This document shows, in pieces, positions 48,046-62,718 of a stretch of DNA of 64,000 nucleotides. The stretch is from the NCBI RefSeq assembly GCF_030247195.1, contig NC_080671.1, positions 101,853,845-101,917,844 on the forward strand, read 5' to 3'. The stretch comes from Topomyia yanbarensis (lineage: Eukaryota > Arthropoda > Insecta > Diptera > Culicidae). The notes beneath the pieces are model-generated. The model saw nothing but the letters and a program-made list of their open reading frames with translations, was not told the DNA's origin and did no database searches. A program made the position numbers and the translations under genes. Numbering within the stretch: position 1 is the stretch's first letter; every line of letters begins with the position of its first letter.

Positions 48046-48855
48046 CTAAGGTGATAACAAATGATTTCTAAACTGTGCAGAACTAATGACGAAGTCGAAG
48101 TTGTCGGTAAAATCGTTGAAGCGACGGACCATTGCTAGTATCGGGCTGTTGGCAGCGTAGTCAGTGTTGCGCATTTCAGTCTGCAGCAGTGTTCGAGGAC
48201 GAAGGGCACGGGTTGGTGCGTAGAGGTTAATTTGTGATAGGAGATCGGGAACATCATATTCGGCGAGAAGAAGCTTAGATACGAAGGTAGCTTGCGACGC
48301 GTATCTACGATCTTCTAAAGTGTGCAGTCCTAGTAATCGACAACGGTCTTCGTATGGTGGCAAGTTCAGCGGATCATTCCAAGGCAATTGACGTAACGCA
48401 TATCTTATGAATCTACGCTGGACAGCTTCAATTCTTTGGCTCCAAATTGCATGGTAGGGGCACCAGACGACGTTTGCAAATTCCAACTGTGAGCGCACCA
48501 GTGAACAATGCAACGCTTTGAAGCACAAAGGGTCCCGGAATTCGTTGGATATTTTGAACATAAAACCTAATAGACGGTTAGCTTTGTCAATGATCGTTGA
48601 GAAGTGATGGGTGTACGTTAGCCTTTCATCAAGGATGACGCCCAAATATTTTACATGATCACCGCGTTGCAGTTGAGTACCAGCAATGTTGTAGTTGATA
48701 GTAAAAATGTTCCTCGTTCGATGAAAGCTGATAACAAAGCATTTAGCAACACTAAGAACCATCATGTTTCTTTTACACCAACTATAAAAGGTATCAACGA
48801 GGTACTGTAGCTCACGGCAATCGGCTTCTTTCCTTATAATTAGAAATATTTTCAA
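48046..48855 (-). pseudogene. Reverse transcriptase C-terminal frame of the inserted element
   Basis: This 269-codon frame carries the FADD catalytic box (just before its first Met), a YLGVILDERLTYTHHF block and the thumb/C-terminal text ending ISSAQFRNHLLSP. It would be fused to the frame at 48852-50150 if a single-base frameshift near the FADD box were absent. I infer a one-base loss in a TTAATGG context. The 3' UTR is short and ends in the ACAAAT tail. Confidence 0.8.
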
Positions 48856-50150
48856 GTCGTCGGCGAAGAACAGTTTCCCTCCACCATTAAGACGAAAACA
48901 ACATCATTCACGAACAGTGAAAACAGTAGCGGACCAAGCGTACTACCTTGAGGAACTCCGGAATGGTTGGAAAAGGACTCAGATTCATTGTCACCAATTT
49001 GAACAACGACTTTACGGCGAACAAGGTATGATCGAAGCCAACGGCAGAATCGGGCAGTGCATCCAAGTTTATCAAGCTTCGTTAGCAGTATCTCATGGTT
49101 AACAGTGTCGAAAGCAGCCTTAAGATCTGTGTAGATCGTGTCCACCTGCAGTTGTTTGGACAATTGTTCCGTACAAAAGGATGTGAAGGAGACCAGGTTC
49201 GTTTCCACCGATCGACCGGGAAAGAATCCGTGCTGACAAGTGCTTATGTAATGTTTACTAGCAGAGAACAGCACCTCGTTGATAAGCGATTCGAAAATTT
49301 TTGACTCGACTCTCAGCGAAGTGATTCCCCGGTAGTTCTCGATGTTGCTTTTGTCACCTTTCTTGTGTACCGGAAACATGACTGAACACTTCCAATCATC
49401 GGGAAATTTTTGCTGCTGAAGTGATACATTGAAAAGGTGCGTCAGTGGAATCGCTAAAATATCCGAACATTTTTTCAGAACAGCTGAAGGCATAGCACTT
49501 AATCCTGGAGCATACGACGATTTCGTTTTTTGTATTGCAGAGTGAACCGATTGTTCTGAAATGGTGAATACATCCATATCCACCGCACCAACGGGAACAT
49601 CACGGGACGCGTTGTCGAGCTCGATGGCAGTTAGCGCATCAGTCGTGAAGACACTCGAAAAGTAACTGGAAAATAGGGAGCACTTTGTCACCGTCGTAGT
49701 CGCTACTTCGCCATTGTAGACCATCCTAGACGGAAGACCCGTTTCCTTCCTCTTCGTATTAACAAAAGTCCAGAAGCCCTTCGGATTTCGTCGTAAGTTT
49801 TGTTGGATGCGGTTCACATATCCTTTGTACAGCAATTTATTATAACAGCGGTACTCATTACTGGATATTGCGAAAAAGCGCTTGAGAATAGGGCATCGTC
49901 GATTTGTGTACGCACGTAGAGCTTTGGCACGGATGCGTTTCAGATTCCGAAGCATTGCGTTCGACCAGGGAGGCTTCCTGGGAGGTTGATAATTTGGTAC
50001 AGATTTTTCAACACAGTCAAGGAGTAACCGATTATAGAGATCAACAGCTCCAATAAAGTAGTTCTTCTTTTGCGTAGTAATCTTCGTCCAAACTGCTTCA
50101 ATGCTTGATGAACTATCCACACCAAACTCACAGGAGGCAAGAAACAGCAA
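48852..50150 (-). pseudogene. Reverse transcriptase N-terminal/palm frame of the inserted element
   Basis: This 432-codon frame covers the connector after the endonuclease (KPPWSNAMLRNLKRIRAKAL, YRCYNKLLYKGYV) and the fingers and palm of a Jockey-superfamily reverse transcriptase. It includes the FPDDWK-PVHKKGD motif, GFFPGRSVETNLVSF and AAFDTVNHEIL, which holds the first catalytic Asp. It stops just short of FADD because of the frameshift. The N-terminal endonuclease is truncated, so even a repaired RT would lack a nickase. Confidence 0.8.
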
Positions 50151-50590
50151 TTAAAACTCCCCCGCCGCGACCATGGATACTGTTACGAGCACCTCGATCC
50201 GCACGATAAACCACGTAAGAATCCCCGAAGAGCTGCATCGATGTAATACGATCATCAAGCCAAGTTTCCGTTAGAACAAAGATATCATTGTCGCCGTCAA
50301 GAGCAGCCAAGTACAAGTCCTCGATTTTCGTGCTTAGCCCTCTGACGTTTTGGTAATACAATCGCAAACCATCGTCGTCACGTGCCAAGCGTCCCGACAA
50401 ATTGCAAGGACGTGATGTACCCGATGGCAAGCTGGAAACCAGAAGGTTTTCAGGAAGCGGATCGTCATTTAAAGCAAAATACTCGCCTGAGAAGGGAGTT
50501 GGGAAGACCTCCTCACGACCTCCGAACGCAGGGCCGGGACGACTAAGCTGGTCGCTGGCTGGTAGCACGACTGCGTCGGAGTGCTCGGGG

Positions 50591-51110
50591 CCGATGACGA
50601 TCTTGACATCATGTCTTGGGCAGCGATCGTATTCACACTCCAGCTGCGCGTAGAATTCGTCCTTGTCGTCATCGCTACTTCCGAGGTGGGGACTATGCAC
50701 GTTAATTATGCTGATGTTGAAGAACCGGCCCTTGATCCTCAACCTGCACATTCTGTCGGCCACCATCCGATCACACGCTTTTGCATCTCCCCCACCACCA
50801 TAAAAGCTGTTCCCCAGCTCGTGTGTATTTCCGCAGCTCTGGTAGATGGTGTGGTTCCCGCGAAAGACCCACACCGTAGACCTTACACACCTCCTGCAGC
50901 GCCACAATGCCGAACTTGCGGTCTTTCACTGTATCGGCAAGTATGCGAGTGCTCCCAATAAAGTTAAGCGACCTGCAGTTCCATGTCCCAAGTTTCCAGT
51001 CTCTTGTCCGTTTCCGTTGCGTACGTCGGTGCCAATTTTGTTCATCCGAAATTTCTTGTTGAACTTCCTGAGCATGTTATTTGCATGGGCGGCTAGCTAG
51101 GCATGCGCCA
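50591..51110 (-). pseudogene. RTE-type non-LTR element, 5' half (endonuclease)
   Basis: Minus-strand text contains LGTWNCRSLNF, then KDRKFGIVALQEVCKV, then in another frame WVFRGNHTIYQSCGNTHELG, CRLRIKGRFFNISIINVHSP, DKDEFYAQLE and HDVKIVIG. These are the N-terminal and central motifs of an RTE/craniofacial-development-protein-2-like endonuclease. It breaks off after VIG at 50591, exactly where the Jockey/CR1-like element starts, and resumes at 47960. One or more frameshifts lie near 50900. Confidence 0.8.
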
Positions 51111-52555
51111 ACCTTGCAGTAACGCTGAAGGATCACGGGAGGAGAGAGATTTGGGCTAAGCGCTTATTTAAAGGCGGCGCTGGCTCGCCTTGTCAGGGCT
51201 GCTTTAGGGCATGTGGTATTTAGGCCTAGAACTGTAGGGCCCACTACCTCGTCCTACCACACCCGCAGTCAGCCCCCGCTACTGGTTCGGGTCGCAAATC
51301 ACAACTAGTTGCTATCGCGACTGTTTGGAGTTTGAACATGCACGTTAAATTAAATTGAAAATAAATTACTGCCCTATTGTAACACCCTGTACACTCTAAG
51401 CCCCATCCCAGCTTTCATACATACCTTACGCTCCTGAATATACACACACACAACTACGATGAATTTGTAAAACCTTCAGTTGAATTATAAGTATCGAACG
51501 ATCAAGTACAGTTTTTTCTGCTCCGTTGTGCATCCGACATTAGCCACATTCCAAGAGAAGTGCGTCGTCAGTCCGTGTCTGCTGCTTAAACGAAAGTCCA
51601 CCGTGAAATATTACCGCGACAGCTCGCAACGTGTCGCTAAACAGAACAGCTTGCAGCTCACAGCTTCCCACATAGCGTTCCTCCACCACCACGGGGCCCG
51701 GGCGTTAGTGACGATACAACAAATAAATACAAAAAATCAACTGACTTTGTATAATCTTGTTGAAAAATGTCCTGTAAAATAAAGAATACGCAGTACCGCT
51801 TTTCGTCGACAATGAGACTGATTTGTGTCCCGTAGTAAACCACTAATCAAGCGTGATGCTTCGTAAAAAAAATGTTCCAATTTGCCTGTGAGAATGGGAA
51901 AATCAAAACACAATTCGGCTTATTAAGTTAGTAACAAGCCAATAACGTATGCAATATTCTATATTTTGACCTAAGGAGAAAATCTGGTAAACCATATTTT
52001 CACCCCAGACCATATCTACAGAACAAAATTTTGTTAATTTCACTGAGACAATGTAAAATCCCACCAAAGATGTAGAAGTCCATCAGGCTTGCAATTAAAA
52101 CACATGGGTTCGGATAACAGAAGCTCTAACACTACAGATATTCAAGAAAAGTTACTGCCTTTCTGCTTATATTTTCTCCATTTTCTCTACTCTAAATATA
52201 CTTTTTGTTTTCTCTTTCCTCATAAAAAAGATACTCCAATAAATTCTGAAACATTACACTACCATTAGCATGTTAGGTTTTTACCTTTATACAACTGCAT
52301 GTATACTTTCTATACGTTTGTATTGTTTTGCTTTGTTTTCGTTTAGACACTACTTTGCAATTCGAGCAAGAATTCGCTGCACGCAACTCCAACACCGGAC
52401 GCACAGGTATTTTTCCACTCAATCCCACCCTGTCTATGGTGTTTCTTGTTTTGTGTTTCTGTCTGTGGCTCTCTCGTGTACTGTGTGTATCTTGTGTTGT
52501 GTTACTTTTGTTTTTGGTAATTGCTTTTTTCCACTTCCCGCCACTATCACTGGAA
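51111..52555. other. Intergenic or transposon-5' DNA and distal Sfmbt flank
   Basis: The 51111-51330 part is GC-rich and probably belongs to the RTE-type element's 5' region. Beyond it I see AT-rich DNA with no supported gene; frames of about 100 codons at 51480, 52270 and 52328 have no domain. Confidence 0.35.
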
Positions 52556-52558
52556 ATG

Positions 52559-52564
52559 TTTATT
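52559..52564 (-). terminator. Candidate polyadenylation signal AATAAA of Sfmbt
   Basis: AATAAA on the minus strand, 295 bp downstream of the stop codon at 52859-52861. The cleavage site is not defined; other AT-rich hexamers lie farther downstream. Confidence 0.4.
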
Positions 52565-52858
52565 CGTGAAACAATATGCATACCGGCGCTGACTTCACCT
52601 ACGACACAAAGCTTTAGAATTGTCCGACATAATTGGATAAAAAAAACTGTTTCGCTTGAATCACAACAGAAAGAGTACTTGTTTTTTTTTTAAAAAAAGA
52701 ACCTATAAACTTTGCTACACGAAAAACTACTATTTGTAAAAAAACGAAAGTATCTAAATAAACCCAAGCAGGTGGCGCAAATGAAGAACAGAGAAATAAG
52801 TTAATACTCTTCGGGTTTGTCCCTTCCGGTCGCTCCGGCACTCCACCACCATCCCTCG

Positions 52859-55958
<3,100 letters not shown>

Positions 55959-56171
55959 CTGTGTGGAGAGAAGGTTGGAAGGGAGAACGATTTGAGCGGA
56001 ATTGGATCGGCCGGTCACGGAAACTGCACGGTGGTAGCAGGGAATGCTCAGTAATGCTGGTTTATGTGAATTGAGCTTTCGCGATTTTTTGTGTTTCTTT
56101 AAAGGAACACAGTGTTTCTCAACACAGTGTCTAAATGTTGTATACCAATATTATTTAAAAAGTTATAAAAA

Positions 56172-56590
56172 TGGAGCCTGGCTCAATTGGCATAAGGTCA
56201 TTTGGCATAACGGACATTTGGTATAACGGACATTTTGCGTAATGGTCATTTGGCATAATTTTGAGAATTTATTACACTGAATGCCATTTGGCATAACGGT
56301 CATTTGGCATAATTTTGAGAATCGATCACACTGCAGGTCATTTGGCATAATGGATATTTGGCATAACGGTCATTTGGCATAACGGACATTTGGCATATCG
56401 GACATTTGGCATAATTTTGAGAAGTGATCACACTGGAGGTCGTTTGGAAACACTTAATATAAAACTGTTCGAGAAGGCAGGTAATTCGGCATAATTTTAA
56501 GCCGTGCTGCTGCTGAAGGGCGTTTCCGTACAAATATTTTTATATTAAGGAAAACAGTAATTTAGCATAACGGTCGTTTAGCATAGGTAT
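56172..56590 (+). repeat. Tandem CATTTGGCATAACGGT-type array, left copy
   Basis: About twelve occurrences of ATTTGGCATAAYGG-like words, with a longer unit that includes AATTTTGAGAATYGATCACACTG. The inverse-orientation partner array is at 60920-61205. Together they act as inverted arrays bracketing 5 kb. Confidence 0.85.
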
Positions 56591-56789
56591 ATGTAGTGAT
56601 AAAGTTATTGATTACCAGGATGTTCTTTGAGTATATCCTTCCTTGTATGTATTATGTATTTTGATTGTATGTTGACAATAACGTTCATCGTTCGAGGGAA
56701 AGTTAGTTATGCAGTTGTAAGCAGCTGACATGTTGATCACATGTTTGAGCGTAACGGCAACTACCTAAATATTCAAATGACTTTAATCC

Positions 56790-58362
56790 TCGAGCACTCG
56801 CGCTGTTGTACCTTGTACAACACTTTGGGAATTTTCGTTATCATTTAGTTGCAAAGACATTTATCAACGCAAAACCACTATGTATTCCTCAGAAATCTTG
56901 TTTTAGACAAGATACAGTAATTTTTGTGCACTCATATACCTCAAGTGCAACAATAGAAGCAAAATTGTTTGACGAAACCAGACTAATAGAACGCGCGATG
57001 TGGGAAGTTCGAACAAAAAACAATATTCTGTTCAATATATCTCGTGATCTCGATCATGTAGAGGGTTATTTCCTTCGGCAAACTTGTTCAGAAGATCAAG
57101 AGCTAGTCAGTGGAAGACAAAATAGTTTGATGTCAAATTCTGCCGCTAGGTGACGCCAGTGAGCATGTTATTTTTTCAGCTTACTATATCTCAAGATCTA
57201 GATTTTTTTTAGAAAGTCAGTATCTTCAACGAAGTTGCTAAGCAGATCAAAACCTATAAGGTGGTATAACGGCTGCTTCAGAAAACTACCGTTAGGCGGC
57301 GCTAGTGAGCTTGTCAGTTGTTCAACCTAATGTATCTCAATTTCCTGATTTTTTAGCGAGTAAGTGCATTCGGCAAAGTTGCTCACGAGATTAAAACCTT
57401 AGAGGTGGTACATCGAATAATATGGGATTCTTCCACTAGGAGGTGCTAGTGAACTTGAGCATGTAATTTTTTCGACCCACTGTATCTCAGTTTCCTGTCT
57501 CTTTGGAAGGTCGTTGTTCTATTTTTTCTTCGAACTAAAACCAAAAATGATGAATATCACCAAGGGAAAGAATAAATCGATGATATTCCGAAAATAAATT
57601 TACTAAATTGTCAGATGACGTTCCTCTAACTCAACTAAACTAATTTATTCATTCATAATTTTGGAATTTGTACGCAAAGAAATTAAGATTTCGAAGTCGT
57701 AAAACTCATGTGTAGCATTTCTGTAACACCAACTCACGATGGTAATCTGTAAAAGGGGCTGCTTATAACATGCACAGAAATAATGGCACAACCTTCCTAA
57801 GTCCAGAAAAATGCTAAACAAGCACAATTGTTCTTCAATTTTACTATCATTCTTCTAAATAGTCGCAATCTTGAGATTCAGAAATTATGAATATGCATGC
57901 TCACTAGCGCTACCTAGTGGCAGAATCCCAAACTATTCAGTGTTTTGCTTCGTAGGGATTTATCTCTTGTGCAACTATAACGAAGATACCGTCCCGCTAA
58001 CAAATCAGGAATTCGAGATACAGTAGACCAAAAATGATATGGCCACTAGCGCCACGTAGTAGCAGAATATCTAACTATTTTGCATACCACCTCGCAGGCT
58101 TTGATCACCAGAACAACATTGCCGAAGACAGATATCTGCTGAAAAATCAGACACTTTAGATACAGTAGATCGAAAAAAATTAATGCTCACTAGCGTCGCC
58201 TGGCGGTAAAATTCTATTATGTTAATTCGCCCATCCGAAAGGCCATTATCTACTGCCCAACTTTGCAGAAGTATGTGTAGCGCTCCAAATGATACGGATC
58301 ACGAAGTATTCTAAAGACTATCTGTGTTGTACAAAGTACAACGCGCGAGTGCTCGTGTTACA
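56790..58362. mobile_element. 1.57-kb inverted-repeat element built of 3+3 opposed units of about 145 bp
   Basis: The termini CGAGCACTCGCGC-GTTGTAC-TTGTACAACAC are inverted at 56790-56825 and 58324-58360. Inside, three tandem units (landmark YRCTAGGYGRCGCYAGTGAGC near 57144, 57291 and 57438) oppose three inverted units (near 57900, 58043 and 58185). No ORF of note; the 115-codon frame at 56806-57153 is probably incidental. The architecture suggests a non-autonomous TIR element whose subterminal repeats expanded. Confidence 0.75.
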
Positions 58363-58620
58363 AAATTTGGCGCGAGTCCCGGAGGGTTAAATGAGTTGGT
58401 TTACCAATAGTACTAAAATTGAACTTGAACCAAAATTAATTAGATTATTCTTCTTTACCAATTAATAAAACAAAATTTACGACTAATGTGGCTACGCCAC
58501 ATCGCTTCAAGTTACGTGCTGTCCGACATTGCTGTCGCTCCGTCGGACTTAAACTAATTTATAGCCCCTATGTTTGAGTAATCCAGGCAAACGAGTGGAT
58601 CCCAGATTTGCTTGCGAGGG

Positions 58621-60498
58621 GCCGCCGCACAGTGGGACCAATCCAAAAAAGGTGGGATTGGTCCCACTGTGTGCAAAAAAAAAAATCAAAAAAAATTTTA
58701 GAGGGTCGATGTCTTCGATAAAGTTGTAGAACATTATGTTTTGAATAACTTCTTCTAAGATACCACAGACATCAGACCTCATTTTTGAGGCAAAATTGTT
58801 GTTTTTTATAAATATGACTAAAAAATCAGTTTTTCGACTTTTCCATGCCAAAAACCTCAATTGCTTAATTCAATATGTTCCACAAACTTCCAGGTATCAC
58901 TAAAATACAACTTTTTGTTGAAGGAATTAATAACGTAAAACCATTTTTTTGGCTTCTAAAACTATTTTTCATATAAATTTGCTGTATTTTCATCAAAGAT
59001 TTTGGTTTTTTTGTGCACTTTTGTGCAGCCAAACTTTGTCTATTCCGATACTCCATTATTCCTAGAATACATTTAATATTACATTGAAACAGGATATAGT
59101 TGGACGCATTGCGTGGGTGACCATTCATGTACGACAGTTTATAACATAAAATGTGTTTATATTATTTTTAATTTGTATACATTATTAGCTATTCCCAGAA
59201 TCTTATATTTTACACGCACTTACAAGCATGTAGAACATATTGAGTTGATCAATTGCGGTTACAACATGTAAAAGTTAAGAAAAATACAAATTTTGTAATT
59301 AAACTACCAAAGAACAACAATTTCGGCCTAAAAAAATAAATCGACAGCATGTGTAAGATACTTTCAACAAAAATATTCGAAATTGAACATTATACAACTT
59401 TGCTGAACTCCTCAACCATCTAAAAAAATAGAAATGTTTGAATTATATAGTGAATGTTTTTTTTCAAAGACCCCAAGGTTCTATAATATCTAAAGCCTCA
59501 AATAGGTATTGTTCAACTTTTATGAATTTGTAGAACTAACCTTATTGGTTAAACTAAAGTAGAAATCCCGGACTAAAAAAATCAAATTTTTTTTAAATGG
59601 TTCAGATCTTCAGCAAAGTTGCCAAATATTGTGTTTGGAACAATTTGGTTGAAAATACCATATACATACCGTAGATTTATTTTTTTAGCCGCAATCGTTG
59701 TTCTTTGGCAGTTTAACTTCAAAATTTATATTTTTTCACTTTTCCATATTGTAACCGTAATTCATTATCTCAATATGTACTATATGCTGGTAGGTCCGTG
59801 CGAATTATAAGATTTTGAGAATAGCTAATAATGTACATAAATTAAAAATAATATAAACACATTTTTTGTTATAAACCATCGTACATGAATGGTAACCCAA
59901 ACAAAGCGTCCAACTATATCCTGTTTCCATGTAATATTAAATGTATTCTAGGAATAATATAGTACCGGAATAGCCAAAGCTTGGCTGCACAAAAGTGCAC
60001 AAAAAAAACCAAAATCTTTGATGAAAATACAGCAAATTTATATGAAAAATAGTTTTAGAAGCCAAAAAATTGATTTTACGTTATTAGTTCCTTCAACAAA
60101 AAGTTGTATTTTAGTGATACCAGCAAGTTTATAGAAAGTATTAAATCAATCGAGGTTTTTAGCATGAAAAAGTCGAAAAACTGATTTTTGGTCATATTTA
60201 CAAAAAAACAACAATTTTGCCTCAAAAATGAGGTCTGATGTCTGTGGTATCTTAGAAGAAGTTATTCAAAACATAATGTTCTACAACTTTGTCGAAGACA
60301 TCGACCCTCTAAAAAAATTTCTTGAAAATTTTTTTTTGCTCGGGTACTTTAGTCCAACCAAAAAATTTTCTTTTTAAAAAGTTGCAAGATAATATTTTGA
60401 ATATATCCTACAAAGAAATGCTGGCTCTAAAATGACATCTAAGGCCTCAAATAGGTTTTGTCCCATCTTTTTTGGATTGGTCCCACTGTGCGCCGCTG
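58621..60498. mobile_element. 1.86-kb long-TIR element starting CACAGTGGGACC
   Basis: The element is 58628-60490, taking CACAGTGGGACCAATCC as the terminus. The right end is its exact complement. The two halves pair over nearly the whole length (for example GAGGGTCGATGTCTTCGA and its complement; CCACAGACATCAGACC and GGTCTGATGTCTGTGG), with the centre near 59560. Flanking octamers GGCCGCCG and CGCCGCTG agree at 6 of 8 positions, a possible 8-bp duplication. No transposase. The left end also carries an extra inverted copy of the terminus (ATTGGTCCCACTGTG near 58657). Confidence 0.8.
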
Positions 60499-60820
60499 CC
60501 GACGGCGGGTCGGCGGCCACCTCGTCCAGCGGCAAAGCCGCATAGCACTGGCTTCACCCCAAGTGCTAGAGCAGTGTAACAACCGACGGTTGAATATATG
60601 TAAGTCCATTCAATAAATCATCGTTTGAAAAACATGACGAAATCCACAAATGACAAAGTAAATAATTCGATAGAACAGCTCATGATATAAAGATATGTCA
60701 TAGCAAAGAAGCCATAATTGCAAGAATGAACAAGCACAAAAATTTCAAAAATGAAACTCAAAAAAACTGCTCATATTTAAAAGAAGGCAATTATCAATAT
60801 TAGGTAATAGATAACAACAC

Positions 60821-60839
60821 ATTATTATTATTATTATTG
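60821..60839. repeat. ATT microsatellite
   Basis: Six consecutive ATT units. Confidence 0.9.
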
Positions 60840-60919
60840 CTTAATACAGCTTTAACCTTATGGGTTATTCAGCTGATAAACTACACATTCGTATGTTATG
60901 CTAAGTGATCTCACACTTA

Positions 60920-61205
60920 GCAAAACTACGCCAAATGTCCGTTACGTCAAATGTCCATTATGCTAAATGTCCGTTATGCCAAATGACCGTTATGCCAAAT
61001 ATCTGTTATGCCAAATGACCTTCAGTGTGATCGATTCCCAAAATTATACCAAATGAACATTATGTCAAATGACCGTTATGCCAAATGTCCATTATGCCAA
61101 ATGACCTTCAGTGTGATCAATTCTCCAAATTATGCCAAATGACCATTATGCCAAATAACCGTTATGCCAAATGTCCATTATGCCAAAAGACTATGCCAAA
61201 TGGCC
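60920..61205 (-). repeat. Tandem CATTTGGCATAACGGT-type array, right (inverted) copy
   Basis: Reverse complement of the 56172-56590 array: repeated CGTTATGCCAAATG and CAGTGTGATCRATTCYCMAAA words. It ends with TGCCAAATGGCCCGCTCG near 61192-61210. Confidence 0.85.
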
Positions 61206-61500
61206 CGCTCGCATAAAAGTGTACTCATATTTGAGAAAAGCATGATTTTGCATTTTTACTGGTTTACTGTGGCAAAGCAATCCCACCTTATTTGGGGTAA
61301 ATGTGCTAGTACTGGTAGTGTGGATGTTGAGAAACCGTAGAATTCGCTTGTGCTGACATTTTTTATATAGAAATAATTTCAAGCATGGGAGTTTTGCGAC
61401 AATCACTTAAGATACCTTGCTAGATCATTAGTTTTTAACCGAAGGACAGTATGTTTGTATACTTGACGACTTTAACGGTTCTAGAGTGTCATTCCGATAG

Positions 61501-61710
61501 TTTGAGATTGACAAACGATTGGAAGAAGAGTATCCAACCAGCGAAAGTGAGTAATGTTATTCCGCACAGCAATTAAATGAAGTGCAAACCGAATATTTAC
61601 CGCCATTACCCGATGATGAGTTTACTGGCTTCAGCAACGAACAACAGATATTGGCGGATAACTACGAGAACAAGCAAGTAATTATTGAAACCCATATCCG
61701 TGGAAGGTGA
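61501..61710 (+). pseudogene. Short coding-like fragment of an unidentified element
   Basis: A 70-codon plus-strand frame with a single internal stop reads FEIDKRLEEEYPTSESE, stop, then QTEYLPPLPDDEFTGFSNEQ and ends IRGR. The acidic, Pro/Asp-rich composition and codon pattern look protein-like and unlike the AT-rich surroundings. It may be the N-terminal exon of a transposase, but I do not recognise a family. Confidence 0.3.
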
Positions 61711-61850
61711 AGTATATTTTTCAATATTAAGAGCCATAGTACTTAAGGGAGAGCAAGGAGTTCACCTTCCAGTCCCTTGCTAATTAAATGCCGTAACAAC
61801 TGTAGACAAATTGACTCAATAGGTCGTTAACAAAAAATGGTAAAAATAGA
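61706..61850 (+). repeat. Duplicated segment, copy 1 (partner at 62719-62850)
   Basis: 61766-61850 (CACCTTCCAGTCCCTTGCTA through GGTCGTTAACAAAAAATGG) is nearly identical, in the same orientation, to 62770-62850. The adjoining 61706-61764 is instead an inverted copy of 62719-62771 (ATTAAGAGCCATAGTACT). Confidence 0.85.
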
Positions 61851-62110
61851 ATTTACCGTGATGGGGATCCATCGTCGCAGCTTTCAGTGAAAACTGCCGA
61901 CACCGTGCGAATCAGCAACACATGTGACCATATATCACAGACGCTAAGGCAGTCACAATAGTCGATAAAATAAAAACACTTAGGCAGGCAATAGGTGAGG
62001 GAACCAAAAAAAAACAAAAAACTGGCTCATTCAATGAGTTTCACCGTCGCAAATGCTTAGTGTGGAAGTTTACCGTGACTTAACTTTTTGTCGGTTCCCA
62101 CAGCATAAAG

Positions 62111-62541
62111 CAGTCTTCCCATGAACATCGATAAGTTTGCACCTGTGTACAAAATTTCGTACACGCGTTCAACCTTAAACTTGTTTTGCCTTTATGTACA
62201 GGTTCGTCTCGAACACCGAACCCGAGCGAACGATGTGCAAACTTAGGTTTAAACACCGTGTACGCGTACAAGAAAAGCACACACAAACGCGTACACAAGA
62301 AAAGCACGCACAAAACATAATGAGTCAACAATAGTGATGATGAGTGATAGAAAGAGAAAACTAGTGTCAAGAACCTGCGTGTACGAACACCGCGTACGCA
62401 CATGGGGTTCGGTTGTGCAGACGAACATATGTACGTGTTTTGGTACGTATAAGCGCGTTCGAGTTTGCACACGAATTGTGGGTTTAAGATGAGCACAGAA
62501 CTAGAGCGAACATGGTGTTGGATGTTCATTTGGGAAGTCTG
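62111..62541 (-). mobile_element. 431-bp TIR element (copy B) with an 8-bp duplication and an open frame
   Basis: The termini are CAGTCTTCCCATGAACATCG and ATGTTCATTTGGGAAGTCTG. Flanking octamers GCATAAAG (62103-62110) and GCATAGAG (62542-62549) agree at 7 of 8 positions. The minus-strand frame stays open across the element (NIQHHVRSSSVLILNPQF... to QTYRCSWED), as in copy A at 29919-30322. Copy B has a 12-codon in-frame insertion, a duplication of AAGAAAAGCACRCACAAA-type sequence. Confidence 0.8.
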
Positions 62542-62718
62542 GCATAGAGTAACAAGTAACTTTACGCTTGTCCGGACATGCCGTAGACTCAGGTGATTCT
62601 CATTTCTAATGCCAAAAGATCTTGACTCCTACGGCAGAAGACAAAAAGTTAAGTCGCCGGTAAGCTCTAAGCTTGCATATATAATTCTTCCACGCTTTTC
62701 TAAACTATATCCCTTCAA

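Larger units (their letters stand above)
47967..50590 (-). mobile_element. Jockey/CR1-like non-LTR retrotransposon inserted in an RTE-type element
   Basis: Minus-strand coding text runs from about 50590 to 48046. First comes an endonuclease N-terminus (LYYQNVRGLSTKIEDLYLAA, TETWLDDRITSMQLFG, GRGGGVLIAVS). A gap follows that has lost most of the endonuclease. The reverse transcriptase frame is 50150-48852 (FPVHKKGDKSNIENYRGI, YTDLKAAFDTVNHEIL, SGVPQGSTLGPLLFSLFVND). After one frameshift at about 48855-48880, a 269-codon frame starts with the catalytic LFFADDLKIF and continues with a thumb and C-terminal extension (LVRSQLEFANVVWCPYHAIW). The 3' tail on the minus strand is a short ACAAAT tandem at 47967-47988. 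No RNase H is seen. Apart from the endonuclease deletion and one frameshift it is the best-preserved element in the window. Confidence 0.85.

Noticed and set aside
56806..57153. 115-codon plus-strand frame as a possible transposase
   Set aside because: It lies inside the left arm of an inverted-repeat element, and no DDE/D or DNA-binding motif is recognisable.
61191..61406. CRISPR-like regular spacing in the TTTGGCATAA arrays
   Set aside because: Units are variable, there are no unique spacers, and the context is eukaryotic intron DNA; it is a tandem repeat.
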